The notes beneath the pieces were generated by a model, which had not been told where the DNA came from, did not search any database, and saw only the letters and a program-made list of their open reading frames with translations. Below are positions 24,703 to 34,420 of a DNA stretch of 64,000 nucleotides, piece after piece. Each line of letters opens with the position of its first letter. Positions within the stretch are counted from its first letter, which is position 1. The DNA is taken from NCBI GenBank assembly GCA_965248255.1, contig CBDFIW010000004.1, positions 868,001 to 932,000 of the forward strand, written 5' to 3'. The DNA is from JAKZVK01 sp965248255. GTDB taxonomy: Bacteria; Acidobacteriota; Terriglobia; Bryobacterales; UBA6623. A program made the position numbers and the translations under genes.

Positions 24703-26241
24703 CTAGCGACCGCAACATTTCAGGATGTGCAAGGAGTCGCGGTCGTCCAACAGGCTCAGCCGCCGGCCGTCGTCTTCGAGTTTCTCTTTCAGCCAGGCGA
24801 ACCGACTGTTCGGACGGTCATAGATCAGAAACTCTTCATGCCGAGCGACAAACTCCTCGTAGTCGACCACGCGTAGGGGCGCCCAGCGGGCGAGGCCGCG
24901 CAGGTTGAGGTCCGGCGTATTCGCCTGCCGGTAGTGCAGCGCCGCTTCGGGCGACGAGACATAGACGAGCCGGGACGCATAGAGCTCCGGCGCATAGTGC
25001 GCATGCAACGGATAGAGGATCGGCGAGCTCACCGCAATGGGCAGGGCCTGGGGCTGATCCAGTACGTCGAAGCGCTGGTAGCCAAGGTCGTTGCTGCCGG
25101 GGGCATGACGCGCCAGCGATGCAGGGATGACGAGCCCAAAGCGGGTCCCTACGAAGGCCGCCAGCAGCGCCAGGACAACCATCGCTAGGTACGTGTCGCG
25201 GCCGCCTGTGGCGCGCCGCACCAGGTGCGCGAAAAGCCAACCGATCCCCAGCACCGCTGCGAGACTGTAGCGGTAGTGATAGGCCTTGGTGACCCACCAC
25301 GCCAATGCCACGGCCAGGACAGGGAGCCCGGCGAGCACGCCGAACGCAACAGTCTCGTGCAGCGGCTGCGATCGCCTCAACGGAGCAGGACCCCCGGGGG
25401 ACCGTGAGCGATGCCAGGCGACCGTCAACAACAAAGGCGCGATCACGGCCAACGGCCAAAGGGCAGGCATCAACAGGAAGATGTAGGTGCCCAGGATATT
25501 GGTGTTCGTCACCGGACTCCAGAACCCTTCGCTATAGGTGCGGCGCGACGCTTCGATCAGAGGAAGATAAGCGAGCAGCGGCGATGCACCCACAACCAAA
25601 GCCGTCCAGAACGGCACCTCGACCTTCCCGGATCGCCAAGTCCTCGCCGCTTCGCCCGCGGCAAGCGGGGCCCAAAGCAACACGGCGTAGTAATGGCACG
25701 ACACCGCGGCGGCAAGACAGCTCGCCAGACCGAGCGCAGCCGTCTTGGGCCGTCGCCCTTCGCACAGCGCTCTCCAACAGAGCAGCCCCAGCGCGCCGAA
25801 AGCGACAACAAGGCTGTAGGGTCTCGCCTCATAGGCATATTCGTAGCCCCAAGTCAGCCACGTCAGCAGCATCGCCGCCAGGCCGCAGGCCGCTCCGTAT
25901 CGTTTCGCGATTAGGTGAAACAGTGCTCCGCTCGCGACGCCCCAGGCAAGGATTGACGGAAGCCGCGTCGCCCATTCACCAGCGCCAAATCCCGCGTGAG
26001 CCGCAGCGGTAAGAACGAAGCCCAGCGGCGGCAGGGCGTCGGCGGCATCCAGCAGCGCCTCCCAAATCTCCCCGATCGAACCTAGCCGAGCGATATGGAA
26101 GGTGAAGAACTCGTCAAACCAAAGACGCTCCTTCGCAGCCCTCACCGACGCGTCCACGAAATAGAGCGAAAGCAGAAAAGCCGTCACGGCGACTCGCCGC
26201 TCCTCGACAAGATGGGACCATCGCTGAAAACCCTTCACCAC
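24703..26241 (-). CDS. GT39/ArnT-like membrane glycosyltransferase
   Basis: 512 residues with about ten to twelve hydrophobic spans in the first 400 and a soluble C-terminal tail. The early loop contains ERLWFDEFFTFHIA; the Asp-Glu pair in the first outer loop is the catalytic signature of GT-C enzymes such as protein mannosyltransferases and ArnT. These transfer a sugar from a lipid carrier to an acceptor on the outer face of the inner membrane. It is divergent in direction from the methyltransferase genes but in the same glycan-related neighbourhood. The acceptor is unknown. Confidence 0.8.
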   Translation of the reverse strand: MVKGFQRWSHLVEERRVAVTAFLLSLYFVDASVRAAKERLWFDEFFTFHIARLGSIGEIWEALLDAADALPPLGFVLTAAAHAGFGAGEWATRLPSILAWGVASGALFHLIAKRYGAACGLAAMLLTWLTWGYEYAYEARPYSLVVAFGALGLLCWRALCEGRRPKTAALGLASCLAAAVSCHYYAVLLWAPLAAGEAARTWRSGKVEVPFWTALVVGASPLLAYLPLIEASRRTYSEGFWSPVTNTNILGTYIFLLMPALWPLAVIAPLLLTVAWHRSRSPGGPAPLRRSQPLHETVAFGVLAGLPVLAVALAWWVTKAYHYRYSLAAVLGIGWLFAHLVRRATGGRDTYLAMVVLALLAAFVGTRFGLVIPASLARHAPGSNDLGYQRFDVLDQPQALPIAVSSPILYPLHAHYAPELYASRLVYVSSPEAALHYRQANTPDLNLRGLARWAPLRVVDYEEFVARHEEFLIYDRPNSRFAWLKEKLEDDGRRLSLLDDRDSLHILKCCGR

Positions 26242-26850
26242 GGCCGGTCTTGTCCATGATGGCTCATCACGAGCCGTACGTGCAGCAGAGCCTGAATCGA
26301 TACGCTCCGCCTCTCTGGGCGACGGTGCGACATCTGCTTCCTCTATCGCCGCTAGTACTTAGTTGCAGAAATTCACGTGGCATTTGCGTGCGTTGTCGAG
26401 ATTTCGTTTTCTGTTGAGTTCTCAGGGCTTTCGTGAGTCGGAACACCCGTGGGACGAGATGCGAAATTTCGGCAAACGCCTTGAAGAATGAGGGGTTTGA
26501 TGAAAGTCTTCATAGTTACCCTTACTTATGACACTAAGTACTAGCTGAGGTATACGTACGGCCCAGCTGAGCGTTCTTGAAGACGTCTTCGGTGCTCTCT
26601 GAGCAGTCGTTCTCTTACGGGTTTCACCCTACTACCTAGTACCATCGGGCGGTACACGATTTGAACCCCTTGGGCCATATCCTTTTCCGCCATTCAACAT
26701 AAGAATGGTAGTAGGGAGCAAGTAGTTGCGAGGCGGGATCATGAACTAGCCGAGGTACCTGCGTTGGCAGAACGGCCCCCAGGTGGGCGCTGACGATGCG
26801 CTCCACACAGCCGTCCTCCGCCCACCGCGAGCTACTGGGAAATACGTTCC
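26242..26850. other. Long intergenic region upstream of the interrupted PAS-GGDEF-EAL gene
   Basis: About 600 bases with no credible gene on either strand. It separates two divergently oriented genes and so should contain both promoters. It includes a CTAG site at 26634-26637 and ACTAGC near 26540, motifs of the kind used as targets by the CTAG-specific IS elements in this window, but no element is present. Base composition is more AT-rich than the flanking genes. Confidence 0.4.
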
Positions 26851-27195
26851 ATGTTGGAGTTGATTAACGAAATCGACCTTGTCTTGGCCTCTCTATGCGT
26901 TCTCTTTGTGGTAGCACTGCTGGTGCTGAGGGCTGGGATAGGTACCGTCTACCTTGACTCGCCGGCTGGCGAGTCCATTAAACCGAGAGAGGTCAAGACG
27001 GAACCATTGGCCCAGCTTTCGATCCAGGGTGGGAGTGAGGGCCTATGGGAGTGGGATCTTGAAACCGACACGTTTCGGGTATCGCAGGGCTGGGCGGAGA
27101 TTTTGGGTTACGAGTCAATAGACGTTGGCGACAAGTCCAGTGACTGGTTCTCGTTTGTTCATCCTTACTATCTCTCAGGACTGCGGATGGACCTA

Positions 27196-28314
27196 GTACT
27201 TAAGATCATAAGTTAGCGTATGAGTAAGAAAGAGACCGCTGCCTCACGCTGGCCTTGGTCCATTCGAAAGGGGCGGCGTTTTCGTTGTGTGCCTCGAGGA
27301 AGCGGTCGATGGCTGCGCGTACTTCGTAGGGCGAGGTGAAGCTGGCTCCCTGCAACGCCCGCCGACTGAGGATACTGAACCAGATCTCAATCTGATTCAG
27401 CCACGAGGCGTAGGTCGGAGTGTAGTGCAAGTGCACGTTGGGGTGGCGCTGGAGCCAACGATCCCGTTTCGGCTTGTGGGTGTTGAGATTGTCCAGCACG
27501 ACGTGCAACTCGAAGCCTTCGTAGAGATCCACCAGTTGGTTCATGAAGTCTAGAAACTCTCGCCGCCGGCGACGCTGGTAGTGACCAGCCGTGACGTGAC
27601 CGGTGGCCACCTCCAGGGCGGCGAACAAGGTCGTTGTGCCATGGCGTTTGTAGCCGTGGCTGAAGCCCGTCAAGGCCTTGCCGTCGGGCAGCCGCAGCCA
27701 GCCCTGAGCGCGTTCGAGGGCTTGGATGTGGGGCTTTTCGTCGACGGCTAGCACGACAGCGTTCTCGGGCGGGTCCAGGTAAAGTCCCACGATGTCGGCG
27801 GCTTTACGGGCAAACTCGGGATCGGTCGAGAGGCACCAGCTGCGACGACGCCGCAGCGAGATGCCCCGGCGGCGCAGCACGCGCCAGACTTGTTGGTCAC
27901 TCACCTCGCCGAGCGCTTGGGCCAGGAGTTGGCCGGTCCAAGTGGCCTGTCCGCTGGGCGGCGATTCATCGAGTTTCTTGAGAATGCGTTTCTCGCTCGC
28001 GGCGTCGTATTGCCGCGGCTTGCCGGGTCGCGCTTCGTCGGCCAAGCCGGCCAGCCGTTGGCGGGCAAAGCGGGTGCGCCACTTCGACACCCGTGCCGGC
28101 CGCGTTCCCAACTGCGCCGCGATCTCCAGGTTCGACTTTCCTTGGGCCGCCAGCAGGACGATGCGAGCCCTTTCGGCGGTACGCCGTTCGGTCTTGTGGG
28201 CCCGTCGCCAGCGCTGTAGCGTCCGTTCCTCAGCAGGACTCAAAAGGATGGGCGTGGCTCTTTTAGCCATGCCCTTATTCTATCACAAGTGCGTCTATTT
28301 ATGATAGTAAGTAC
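27196..28314 (-). mobile_element. IS630-family element of a second type (1119 bp), inserted in CTAG
   Basis: The ends read GTACTTAAGATCATAAG (left) and GTACTTACTATCATAAA (right, read inward), flanked by TA at 27194-27195 and 28315-28316. Both junctions keep a CTAG, so the target was C-TA-G. It carries a single transposase gene. The same element begins again at 63224 in the opposite orientation. Confidence 0.92.
27206..28270 (-). CDS. IS630 transposase, intact single frame
   Basis: 354 residues starting MAKRATPILLSPAEERTLQR. An N-terminal helix-turn-helix (SNLEIAAQLGTRPARVSKWR) is followed by the DDE core: Asp in VVLAVDEKPHIQAL, Asp in HVVLDNLNTHKPKR, and Glu in WLNQIEIWFSIL. No frame interruption, so the element could be autonomous. 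The visible part of the copy at the right edge of the window encodes the same protein. Confidence 0.93.
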   Translation of the reverse strand: MAKRATPILLSPAEERTLQRWRRAHKTERRTAERARIVLLAAQGKSNLEIAAQLGTRPARVSKWRTRFARQRLAGLADEARPGKPRQYDAASEKRILKKLDESPPSGQATWTGQLLAQALGEVSDQQVWRVLRRRGISLRRRRSWCLSTDPEFARKAADIVGLYLDPPENAVVLAVDEKPHIQALERAQGWLRLPDGKALTGFSHGYKRHGTTTLFAALEVATGHVTAGHYQRRRRREFLDFMNQLVDLYEGFELHVVLDNLNTHKPKRDRWLQRHPNVHLHYTPTYASWLNQIEIWFSILSRRALQGASFTSPYEVRAAIDRFLEAHNENAAPFEWTKASVRQRSLSYSYANL

Positions 28315-29543
28315 TAGCGGCTCATCTCCAGGGTGAAAGGGATCGGTTCGAATGCGAGTACCGCATCCGACATCGGGGTGGCACCTACCGCTGGGTCTTG
28401 TGTCGGGGCCGCGCCGTTCGAGATGAGCAGGGCAAAGCACTTCGTATCTCCGGCGTGCAGACCGACGTAACGCGACTGATCGAGGTGGAGAACCGCCTGA
28501 TCGAGGATGCCTTACAGGACAGACTCACAGGCTTGCCGAATAAGAACTTCTTCACCGCCCAACTGTCGCAGGCGATTGATGCCGCTGGGAAGAATCCACG
28601 GTTCCGATTTGGCGTTTTGTTCTTAGATCTCGACCGCTTCAAGGATATCAACGACACGTTGGGGCACCCCGTTGGGGACCAACTACTGGCAGCGACGGCC
28701 AAGAGACTGAAAGCCTGTGTGAGGCCGGAGGATCACGTCGCCAGATTCGGAGGAGACGAGTTCGTTGTGTTGGTTGAGGATATAGACGACTTTGGCGAGG
28801 CTCAAAGAGTCGCCGTTCGGATTGAGAAAGCGCTATCCGAGCCCTTTGAGCTCGAGGGCCATCACGTCGTAACGAAAGCGAGCACTGGCATCGTCATGAG
28901 TAACTCTCATTTTGCCGATGGAGAAGAGCTCATACGGAATGCCGATATCGCCATGTATGCGGCCAAGGCAGAGGGTAAGGGACAGTACCAAGTTTACGAC
29001 CATACGATGTATGAGCGGACACAACGCCGCTGGAATCTGGAGACCGAGCTCCGCGGAGCCATTCAAAGGCAGGAACTACTGCTTCATTATCAACCTCAAA
29101 TCTGCCTGCGGAGTGGAAAGATTCTTGGGGCGGAGGCACTACTGCGATGGAACGGTCAGAACGGTGAGATGGTCGGGCCGGCGGAGTTTATCCCGCTGGC
29201 CGAGAAATCGGACCTGATTCTCGAGATCGGCGAGTGGGTGCTGCGGCGTGCCTGCGGGGAAGCCCAGCACTGGGCTCAAGGGCCCGACGGGCCCGTGGAA
29301 GTCCCTCGGATCTCAGTGAATGTTTCGGGCCGCCAGTTGAAGGAAGCCGGCTTCCCGGCGCTCGTGGAGCGCGTGCTCAACGAAACGGGGATGGACCCCA
29401 AGAACCTGGAGCTTGAACTCACCGAGACGGTCATGATCGAGAGCCTAGAGAGGACCCCGGCAGTCGTAACAGAACTCGCGGGGAAAGGGATCGGTATTGC
29501 CATTGATGATTTTGGTACTGGGTATTCCTCGATGAGCTACTTA

Positions 29544-30636
29544 TTGACTGCCGCATAATATAGAGTCAGTCAAAACAAAGAGAAGACTGTTTCCAGAAGG
29601 CCGTGATCAAACGCGGTTTGCGGTACATGCGGCGGAGTGCCTTGCGGGCCCGCTCGTTCAGCTCGCCGTAGTCTTTCGGACAGACGTTCGGCAACTCGTG
29701 CTGCTTCCAGTAAGCCCAGATGTATTCCACCGGATTCAACTCCGGCGCATAGGGTGGCAAGTACTCGGTTGCGATGTGGCCTTCGGAGAGTTCGATGAAC
29801 TCTTGCACCAGGCGGCTACGGTGCGCCGGCAGCCGATCCCAGACGATCAGCAGCGGGCGATCGATATGACGTACCAACGCCTTGAGAAAGTCGATCACTT
29901 GCTCTTTGCCGATCGCACCGGGATAGAGCCGGAAGTAGAAGTTACGCAGCGTCAGCCCCGCCGAGACGGAAAGCTTCTCCCAGTTGAAGTTAAACTGCAG
30001 CACCGGTGTTTGGCCACGTGGCGCCCAGGTGCGGCAGCGATGCGGCTTCTGACTCAATCCGCTTTCGTCGATGAAGACGAGCGTACGGCCTTCGTTTTGG
30101 GCTTTTTTTTAATGCGCTTCCAGGTCTTGCGCTTCCAGGTGCGGATCCGCTCTTCGTTGCGCTCGCGCGCCTTTCCGGCCGGGCGTTGCGGGCTCCAGTC
30201 GAGCGCTCGCAGGATCTTCCAGGTGTGGCCTGCGTGGTATGCGACCCCGAACTCGTCTCCGGTCAGCCGAGCCACCCGCGGACAGCTCCACAGGGGCGCT
30301 GGGAAGCCGTGGGCTTCCGGGCCTTCCAGCAGCAGCGACGTCAGGCGTTCGCGTTGTGCGGCATCGAGGAGCGGCTTGCGTCCGGCGCGCCCGGCCTGGC
30401 GGAGTCCGGCCGCACCCTGCTCGCGGTATTGCCGCCGCCACTCACTGACGGTTTGGCGAGCGACGTTCAGCCGTCTCGCCGTCTCGGACTGATTGTGGCC
30501 TTGGTGGAGCAGCCGCATCGCTTCGAAACGGCGCTTCTCCAGCGCCTTGAAATCCCGCTTCACACCTTTGGGGTTGCCCATACATATATAGATGCTCCAC
30601 ACTGTCAAAAGTGTCATAATAATTTGCGGGATTCAA
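29544..30636 (-). mobile_element. IS630-family element, copy B (1093 bp), inside the EAL domain
   Basis: Same element as at 20945, opposite orientation. TA duplications are at 29542-29543 and 30637-30638. It is one base shorter than the others, because the A run between the left end and the transposase start has lost one A (AAAA instead of AAAAA in CTGTCAAAAAGTG). One end repeat differs by a base (TTGACTGCCGCA). Confidence 0.93.
29566..30581 (-). CDS. IS630 transposase, two frames (copy B)
   Basis: Frames 30581-30054 and 30057-29566 correspond to the two halves of the copy A transposase, with the same A8 slippery tract. Amino-acid differences seen: HTWKIL in place of HAWKIL in the first half and KEQVIDF in place of KEQVTDF in the second. 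The DDE residues are unchanged. Confidence 0.88.
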
Positions 30637-31082
30637 TAACCAAACTCACTGCCCAAGTAATCAAGCTGGATCGATCCTTGGTAACCCACGTGGCTCGCAA
30701 GCGCAACTCCGCTTCTCTGGCGAAGGGGATGATCGGCTTGGCCCATGATCTTGGCCTCACTGTGATCGCCGAAGGTGTAGAACAAGAGCAGCAAATGGAG
30801 TTTCTTCGAACGAACGGATGTGATCTGGTCCAAGGGTACTTGACCGGCTGGCCCATGCCTGCCGACTCCTTTCGGCAGCTGCTCACCCTGGACAAACCGC
30901 TTGCTTCGCCCTTGCTCGCCCGTCCGACGGTCGAGCTCTCGGCGGCGATCTGTACGAATACTACAATTCACTGAGCTCCAGAACCGCCATCACTCGCCTT
31001 CGCCGAGCTGAGCCGCTTCGCGGCGTATGCGCGGTATGGGAGATTCTACCCCAGCCCGGACCGGCATTCTCGACGCCCCGTT

Positions 31083-32537
31083 TCAATCCCCTCGAGGACG
31101 GTGAACCCGAAGACCATACACGGTCGCATTCCGTAGATAAAGTTTCAAGCGCACAGGTCCCGCGCGCAGATGATCTTTGAGCTTTTCGCCGCTTTCCCAA
31201 CGCACCTCGAGCGCGTCGCCCCGGCCGGCGATTGCGTTGGACTCGCTTGCTGAGAAACCCTCCAGGACGGCGCCGTCGACGTTCAGCAACTCGGCGACAA
31301 TCGAGCCGCCCCGCGACACGTCAGCTAGCAGGGATAAGACTCCCCGATCATCGGAGACGCGGAACGGGTGAGTAACTACGTAGCCTTCCCCTTTCGCCTG
31401 CAATCCGATGAAACCGCCGCGATCGAGAAAAGCGACACCGATCCCGCGCTGCCCTTCGCCGCTGTGTGCGGGGCGGTTGCTGCCGTGGTAGAAGATGGCT
31501 GTCTGTTCACCGATCGTTGCTTCCGAAGCGACCGTATAGATGGCGCCGCCGTCCCAGTCGTTTTCATCGCCGAGAGGCAAGAACGGCTGGCGGAATCGAT
31601 GCCAGTGAATGCCGTCGCGGCTGACGCCGAGCTGCCCGTAAGCCTGATGGCTCTTTTCATCGAAACCGGTCGTGATCATCGCATACGCCTGACGCGCCAT
31701 GCCGAGTTTCCAGATGCCCGGCGTATAGAGATGCCAGGTCGGCGGATCCTTTTCGTCCGGCTGGTGGACCGTCGTCATCCGCGACCAATGAAATGCATCC
31801 GGACTGGTGGCGCGGGCGATGCTCCGAAGTCCTCCGGTGTGACTGCGAAAGTAGGAGACGTAGCGCCCCGCCTGGTTGTCCCAGAAGAAGACGTTCTGGG
31901 AATCAATCGAGCCCGGCAGATTGCCGAATCGAGAAAAGATCCAACGAATGCCATCGGGCGACCAGCCCATTTGCGCGGCGCGTCCCTGAAAGTCCCAGCT
32001 GTGGCGCATCATCTTGTAACGCTTCGCGGGGTCGGCTTCCGGGTAATCCTTCATGACCCAGTAGGACGGTGTGCCCCGGAGGTTTTCTGATTCGACAAAG
32101 ACGATGTTGTTGGCGGTCGAGCCTTCGAACTCGACCAAGCCGAGAGCGGGTTTTTCCCAGTGCAGACCGTCTTGCGAGACAGCATAGTGGCAGGCGCTGC
32201 GACGCACGCCGTCTTCAGATGCGGTGATCATCTGGTACCACATCTTGTAACTGCCTTCCTCCACGTCGTGCAGGACACAGGTGTAGTTCAGCGAGCCGAT
32301 CTCCCACGGTTTGTCGTGCACCAGTACGGGGTTGCCGGGATGCTTCTGGATCATTCCCGGAACGATCGCGACGTCTCTCGATTCGGCGATCAACCGGTCA
32401 TCGTGCAGAAACAGATCGGCGCGGTCACGCTCCGGACCAAGGTAAACGACGCTGTCCGGAAGAGAGGGAGCGCAAGCAGACATGGCCAGCCAAGCCAGGC
32501 AAGCGTACGGTGCTTTCCTGCGAACGCGAAGTTCCAT
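31083..32537 (-). CDS. Lipoprotein with five-bladed glycosidase-like propeller
   Basis: 484 residues from ATG 32537. The N-terminus (CLAWLAMSAC) looks like a lipoprotein signal with the acylated Cys in MSAC. The body repeats short blocks such as YAVSQDGLHWEKP, WSPDGIRW, ATSPDAFHWSR and VSRDGIHWHRF. This is the blade pattern of GH32/GH43-like five-bladed propellers common in carbohydrate-active proteins. A smaller Tat-exported protein of similar design is at 51683-52750. No catalytic acid can be assigned with confidence, so it may be a glycosidase or only a glycan-binding protein. It is followed upstream by the hairpin-rich repeat at 32586. Confidence 0.65.
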   Translation of the reverse strand: MELRVRRKAPYACLAWLAMSACAPSLPDSVVYLGPERDRADLFLHDDRLIAESRDVAIVPGMIQKHPGNPVLVHDKPWEIGSLNYTCVLHDVEEGSYKMWYQMITASEDGVRRSACHYAVSQDGLHWEKPALGLVEFEGSTANNIVFVESENLRGTPSYWVMKDYPEADPAKRYKMMRHSWDFQGRAAQMGWSPDGIRWIFSRFGNLPGSIDSQNVFFWDNQAGRYVSYFRSHTGGLRSIARATSPDAFHWSRMTTVHQPDEKDPPTWHLYTPGIWKLGMARQAYAMITTGFDEKSHQAYGQLGVSRDGIHWHRFRQPFLPLGDENDWDGGAIYTVASEATIGEQTAIFYHGSNRPAHSGEGQRGIGVAFLDRGGFIGLQAKGEGYVVTHPFRVSDDRGVLSLLADVSRGGSIVAELLNVDGAVLEGFSASESNAIAGRGDALEVRWESGEKLKDHLRAGPVRLKLYLRNATVYGLRVHRPRGD

Positions 32538-32585
32538 GGCGCCGTGTCCGCTGATTGTATCCAACGCGGGGACGCCGGGCGATCC

Positions 32586-32997
32586 CTAATCCGTCCGTAA
32601 GCTTGTCCGCAAGCGAGGATCCTAGTCCGCGAAGCGGACGTTGGATTGTAGCCCACGGCGCAAGCCGTAGGAACGCGCCAAACGATTTCCAGCCCCGTCA
32701 GGGGCGTTTGAGCTGTTTTCCTGTCGCTGCCTGCCGGCTGGAGAAAAACGAGAAACGGCTGGTTTCTGAAAGCCCCGCGGGCTTCTGATCCTTGTCACCC
32801 TTCGGGTGCCCAAACCGGCACGGTTGCTACTCGATCTTGCAGAACATGGAGGGCTGCTTCCATTCTCCTTCGCCCCTGCCGGGGCTCCCTGGTACGCGGG
32901 TACCGTGTTCCCACGGCTTGCGCCGTGAGCTACTTTCCAACGTCCGCTTCGCGGACTAGGCTCCTCGGTTGCCCGCATCCTTACGGACGGACTAGGG
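32586..32997. repeat. Hairpin array with long inverted arms
   Basis: A forward arm (32586-32675) and its reverse complement (32906-32997) flank about 230 bases. Each arm contains the perfect hairpin GTCCGC-GAA-GCGGAC, whose core GCGAAGC is a known exceptionally stable DNA mini-hairpin, and CACGGC-GCAA-GCCGT with a GNRA loop. The spacer holds more palindromes: GCCCC-GTCA-GGGGC, AAGCCC-CGC-GGGCTT, CACCC-TTC-GGGTG, GCCCC-TGCC-GGGGC, GGTAC-GCGG-GTACC. No gene is present. Related arms occur at 55330-55425 and 56855-56922. Confidence 0.75.
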
Positions 32998-33124
32998 GCG
33001 ATGGGCGGATTCGTTGTGTTGAAGACAAGGGAGGGGTTACCATGTGCAGGCCGGAGACCTCTATCGGAAGTTCTGGATCAACGGTCGTCCGACCGGCGCA
33101 ACGCTGACTGAGGAGATCAAAGCC

Positions 33125-34312
33125 ATGAGAAAGAAGCTGTCTGGCGTACTTAAGGGGATTAGCCGCCGCGCCTGTTTTCGTGCGGCGGGCTTGCTGACCA
33201 CGGCGGGCTTGGCAGGGACTTCTGCCCGAGCAAACACAGGAGGCCCCCGTTTGGGCAGCGTTCACACGGTCGACGACCTAGACACCCCAGCCATAGTCAT
33301 CGACATGGACGTTCTGGAGAAGAACATCAAGGAGATGCAGCAGGTGTGCCGCAAGGTGGGTATCCCGCTCCAGCCTCACATCAAGACTCACAAGATTCCC
33401 GAGATCGCTCACATGCAACTGCGGGAGGGTGCGGTGGGCATTTGCTGCCAGAAGCTGGGCGAGGCTGAGGTGATGGTGGCCGGCGGCGTCCGGGGGAACA
33501 TCCTGATTCCTTACAACATTGTTGGAAGGCAGAAGCTCACGCGGCTGGCCCGGCTTTGCAAGCGAGCCCGCATGACGGTGGCGGTGGATTCCGAGATCAC
33601 GGCAAAGGGCATCTCCGATCAACTCCAAAAGGACGGGGGATCGGTGCGGGTCTTGGTCGAGCTCGATACAGGTGGCAAGCGAACGGGTGTCCAATCACCG
33701 CAGGCTGCCGTGGAACTGGCACAGAAGGTCTCCAAGATGCCGCGCCTCGACCTGCGGGGAGTGATGACGTACCCGAGTCGGCTGGAAGCGAAGCCCTTCT
33801 TCGACGAGACCATCGCACTCTTCCGAAAGGCCGGTTTGCCGATCGAGGAGATCAGTGGCGGCGGGACCGGCAACGAGACCGTGTCGAAGCAGATCGGATG
33901 TACGGTCACCCGGAGTGGATCCTACATATTCGAAGGGCTGCGGCGCATCAATGCCAGCACCAATCCGCCCAACCCGGTAACTTGCGCGACGCGCATGATC
34001 GTGACGGTGGTCAGCACACCCACGCCGGATCGCATCATCATCGACGGTGGACAAAAGACGTTTCAAAGCCGTCCTTCCAACCCCTACGGACACATCATCG
34101 AGCATCCGGAAGCCCGCATCTACGGCATGTCAGTGGAGCACGGCCACGTCGACGTGAGCGCTTCGAGCCACAAGTTTCAGGTCGGCGAGAGACTTTCGGT
34201 GATCCCGGCACATCAGGGCATGACCATCAATCTCCACGACGAGGTCTACGCGTCCCGGACAGGCACTGTGGAGGCCGTCTGGCCGGTGCCCGGCCGCGGC
34301 CGTACCCAATGA
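33125..34312 (+). CDS. Exported D-threonine aldolase/D-serine dehydratase-like (alanine racemase fold) PLP enzyme
   Basis: The ATG at 33125 follows GAGGAGA by eight bases; 395 residues. The N-terminus (MRKKLSGVLKGISRRACFRA) is a Tat-like signal. The fold-type III PLP barrel is shown by VDDLDTPAIVIDMDVLEKNI and the Schiff-base lysine in PHIKTHKIPE. EISGGGTGNE gives the phosphate-binding turn. The C-terminal domain has SVEHGHVDV, the metal-binding histidine region of D-threonine aldolases and DSD1-type D-serine dehydratases. These enzymes split or dehydrate D-hydroxy amino acids; with the exported L-type lyase at 5478 it suggests periplasmic amino-acid turnover. Substrate is unproven. Confidence 0.85.
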   Translation: MRKKLSGVLKGISRRACFRAAGLLTTAGLAGTSARANTGGPRLGSVHTVDDLDTPAIVIDMDVLEKNIKEMQQVCRKVGIPLQPHIKTHKIPEIAHMQLREGAVGICCQKLGEAEVMVAGGVRGNILIPYNIVGRQKLTRLARLCKRARMTVAVDSEITAKGISDQLQKDGGSVRVLVELDTGGKRTGVQSPQAAVELAQKVSKMPRLDLRGVMTYPSRLEAKPFFDETIALFRKAGLPIEEISGGGTGNETVSKQIGCTVTRSGSYIFEGLRRINASTNPPNPVTCATRMIVTVVSTPTPDRIIIDGGQKTFQSRPSNPYGHIIEHPEARIYGMSVEHGHVDVSASSHKFQVGERLSVIPAHQGMTINLHDEVYASRTGTVEAVWPVPGRGRTQ

Positions 34313-34420
34313 AAGACGGTCCAAGCCGGTCGTGACGTTGAGCGTGTCAAGGCACAAGCGAGCGAGGTGGCAGCAGCGTTCGTTCTCTATACGCTCAGCG
34401 CCGGAGTCGGAATCCGATCT

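Larger units (their letters stand above)
26851..30974 (+). pseudogene. PAS-GGDEF-EAL cyclic-di-GMP signalling protein, interrupted by two IS elements
   Basis: Three pieces, 26851-27195, 28317-29543 and 30639-30974, join in frame to 635 residues once both insertions and one TA copy each are removed. Order: one N-terminal membrane segment (VLASLCVLFVVALLVL), a PAS domain (EGLWEWDLETDTFRVSQGWA to RISGVQTDVT), a GGDEF domain with intact RFGGDEFVVL, and an EAL domain with AEALLRW, DDFGTGYSSMSYL (split here), IKLDRSLV and IAEGVEQ. The intact protein would make and/or degrade cyclic-di-GMP in response to a PAS signal. The first IS breaks the PAS domain and the second breaks the EAL domain, so no fragment keeps the whole sensor or phosphodiesterase. 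The GGDEF part could still be translated from 28398. Confidence 0.92.

Noticed and set aside
32586..32997. Possible CRISPR array in the hairpin-rich region
   Set aside because: The repeats are short palindromes of different sequence and spacing, with mirrored arms; there are no equal-length direct repeats, no unique spacers and no cas genes.
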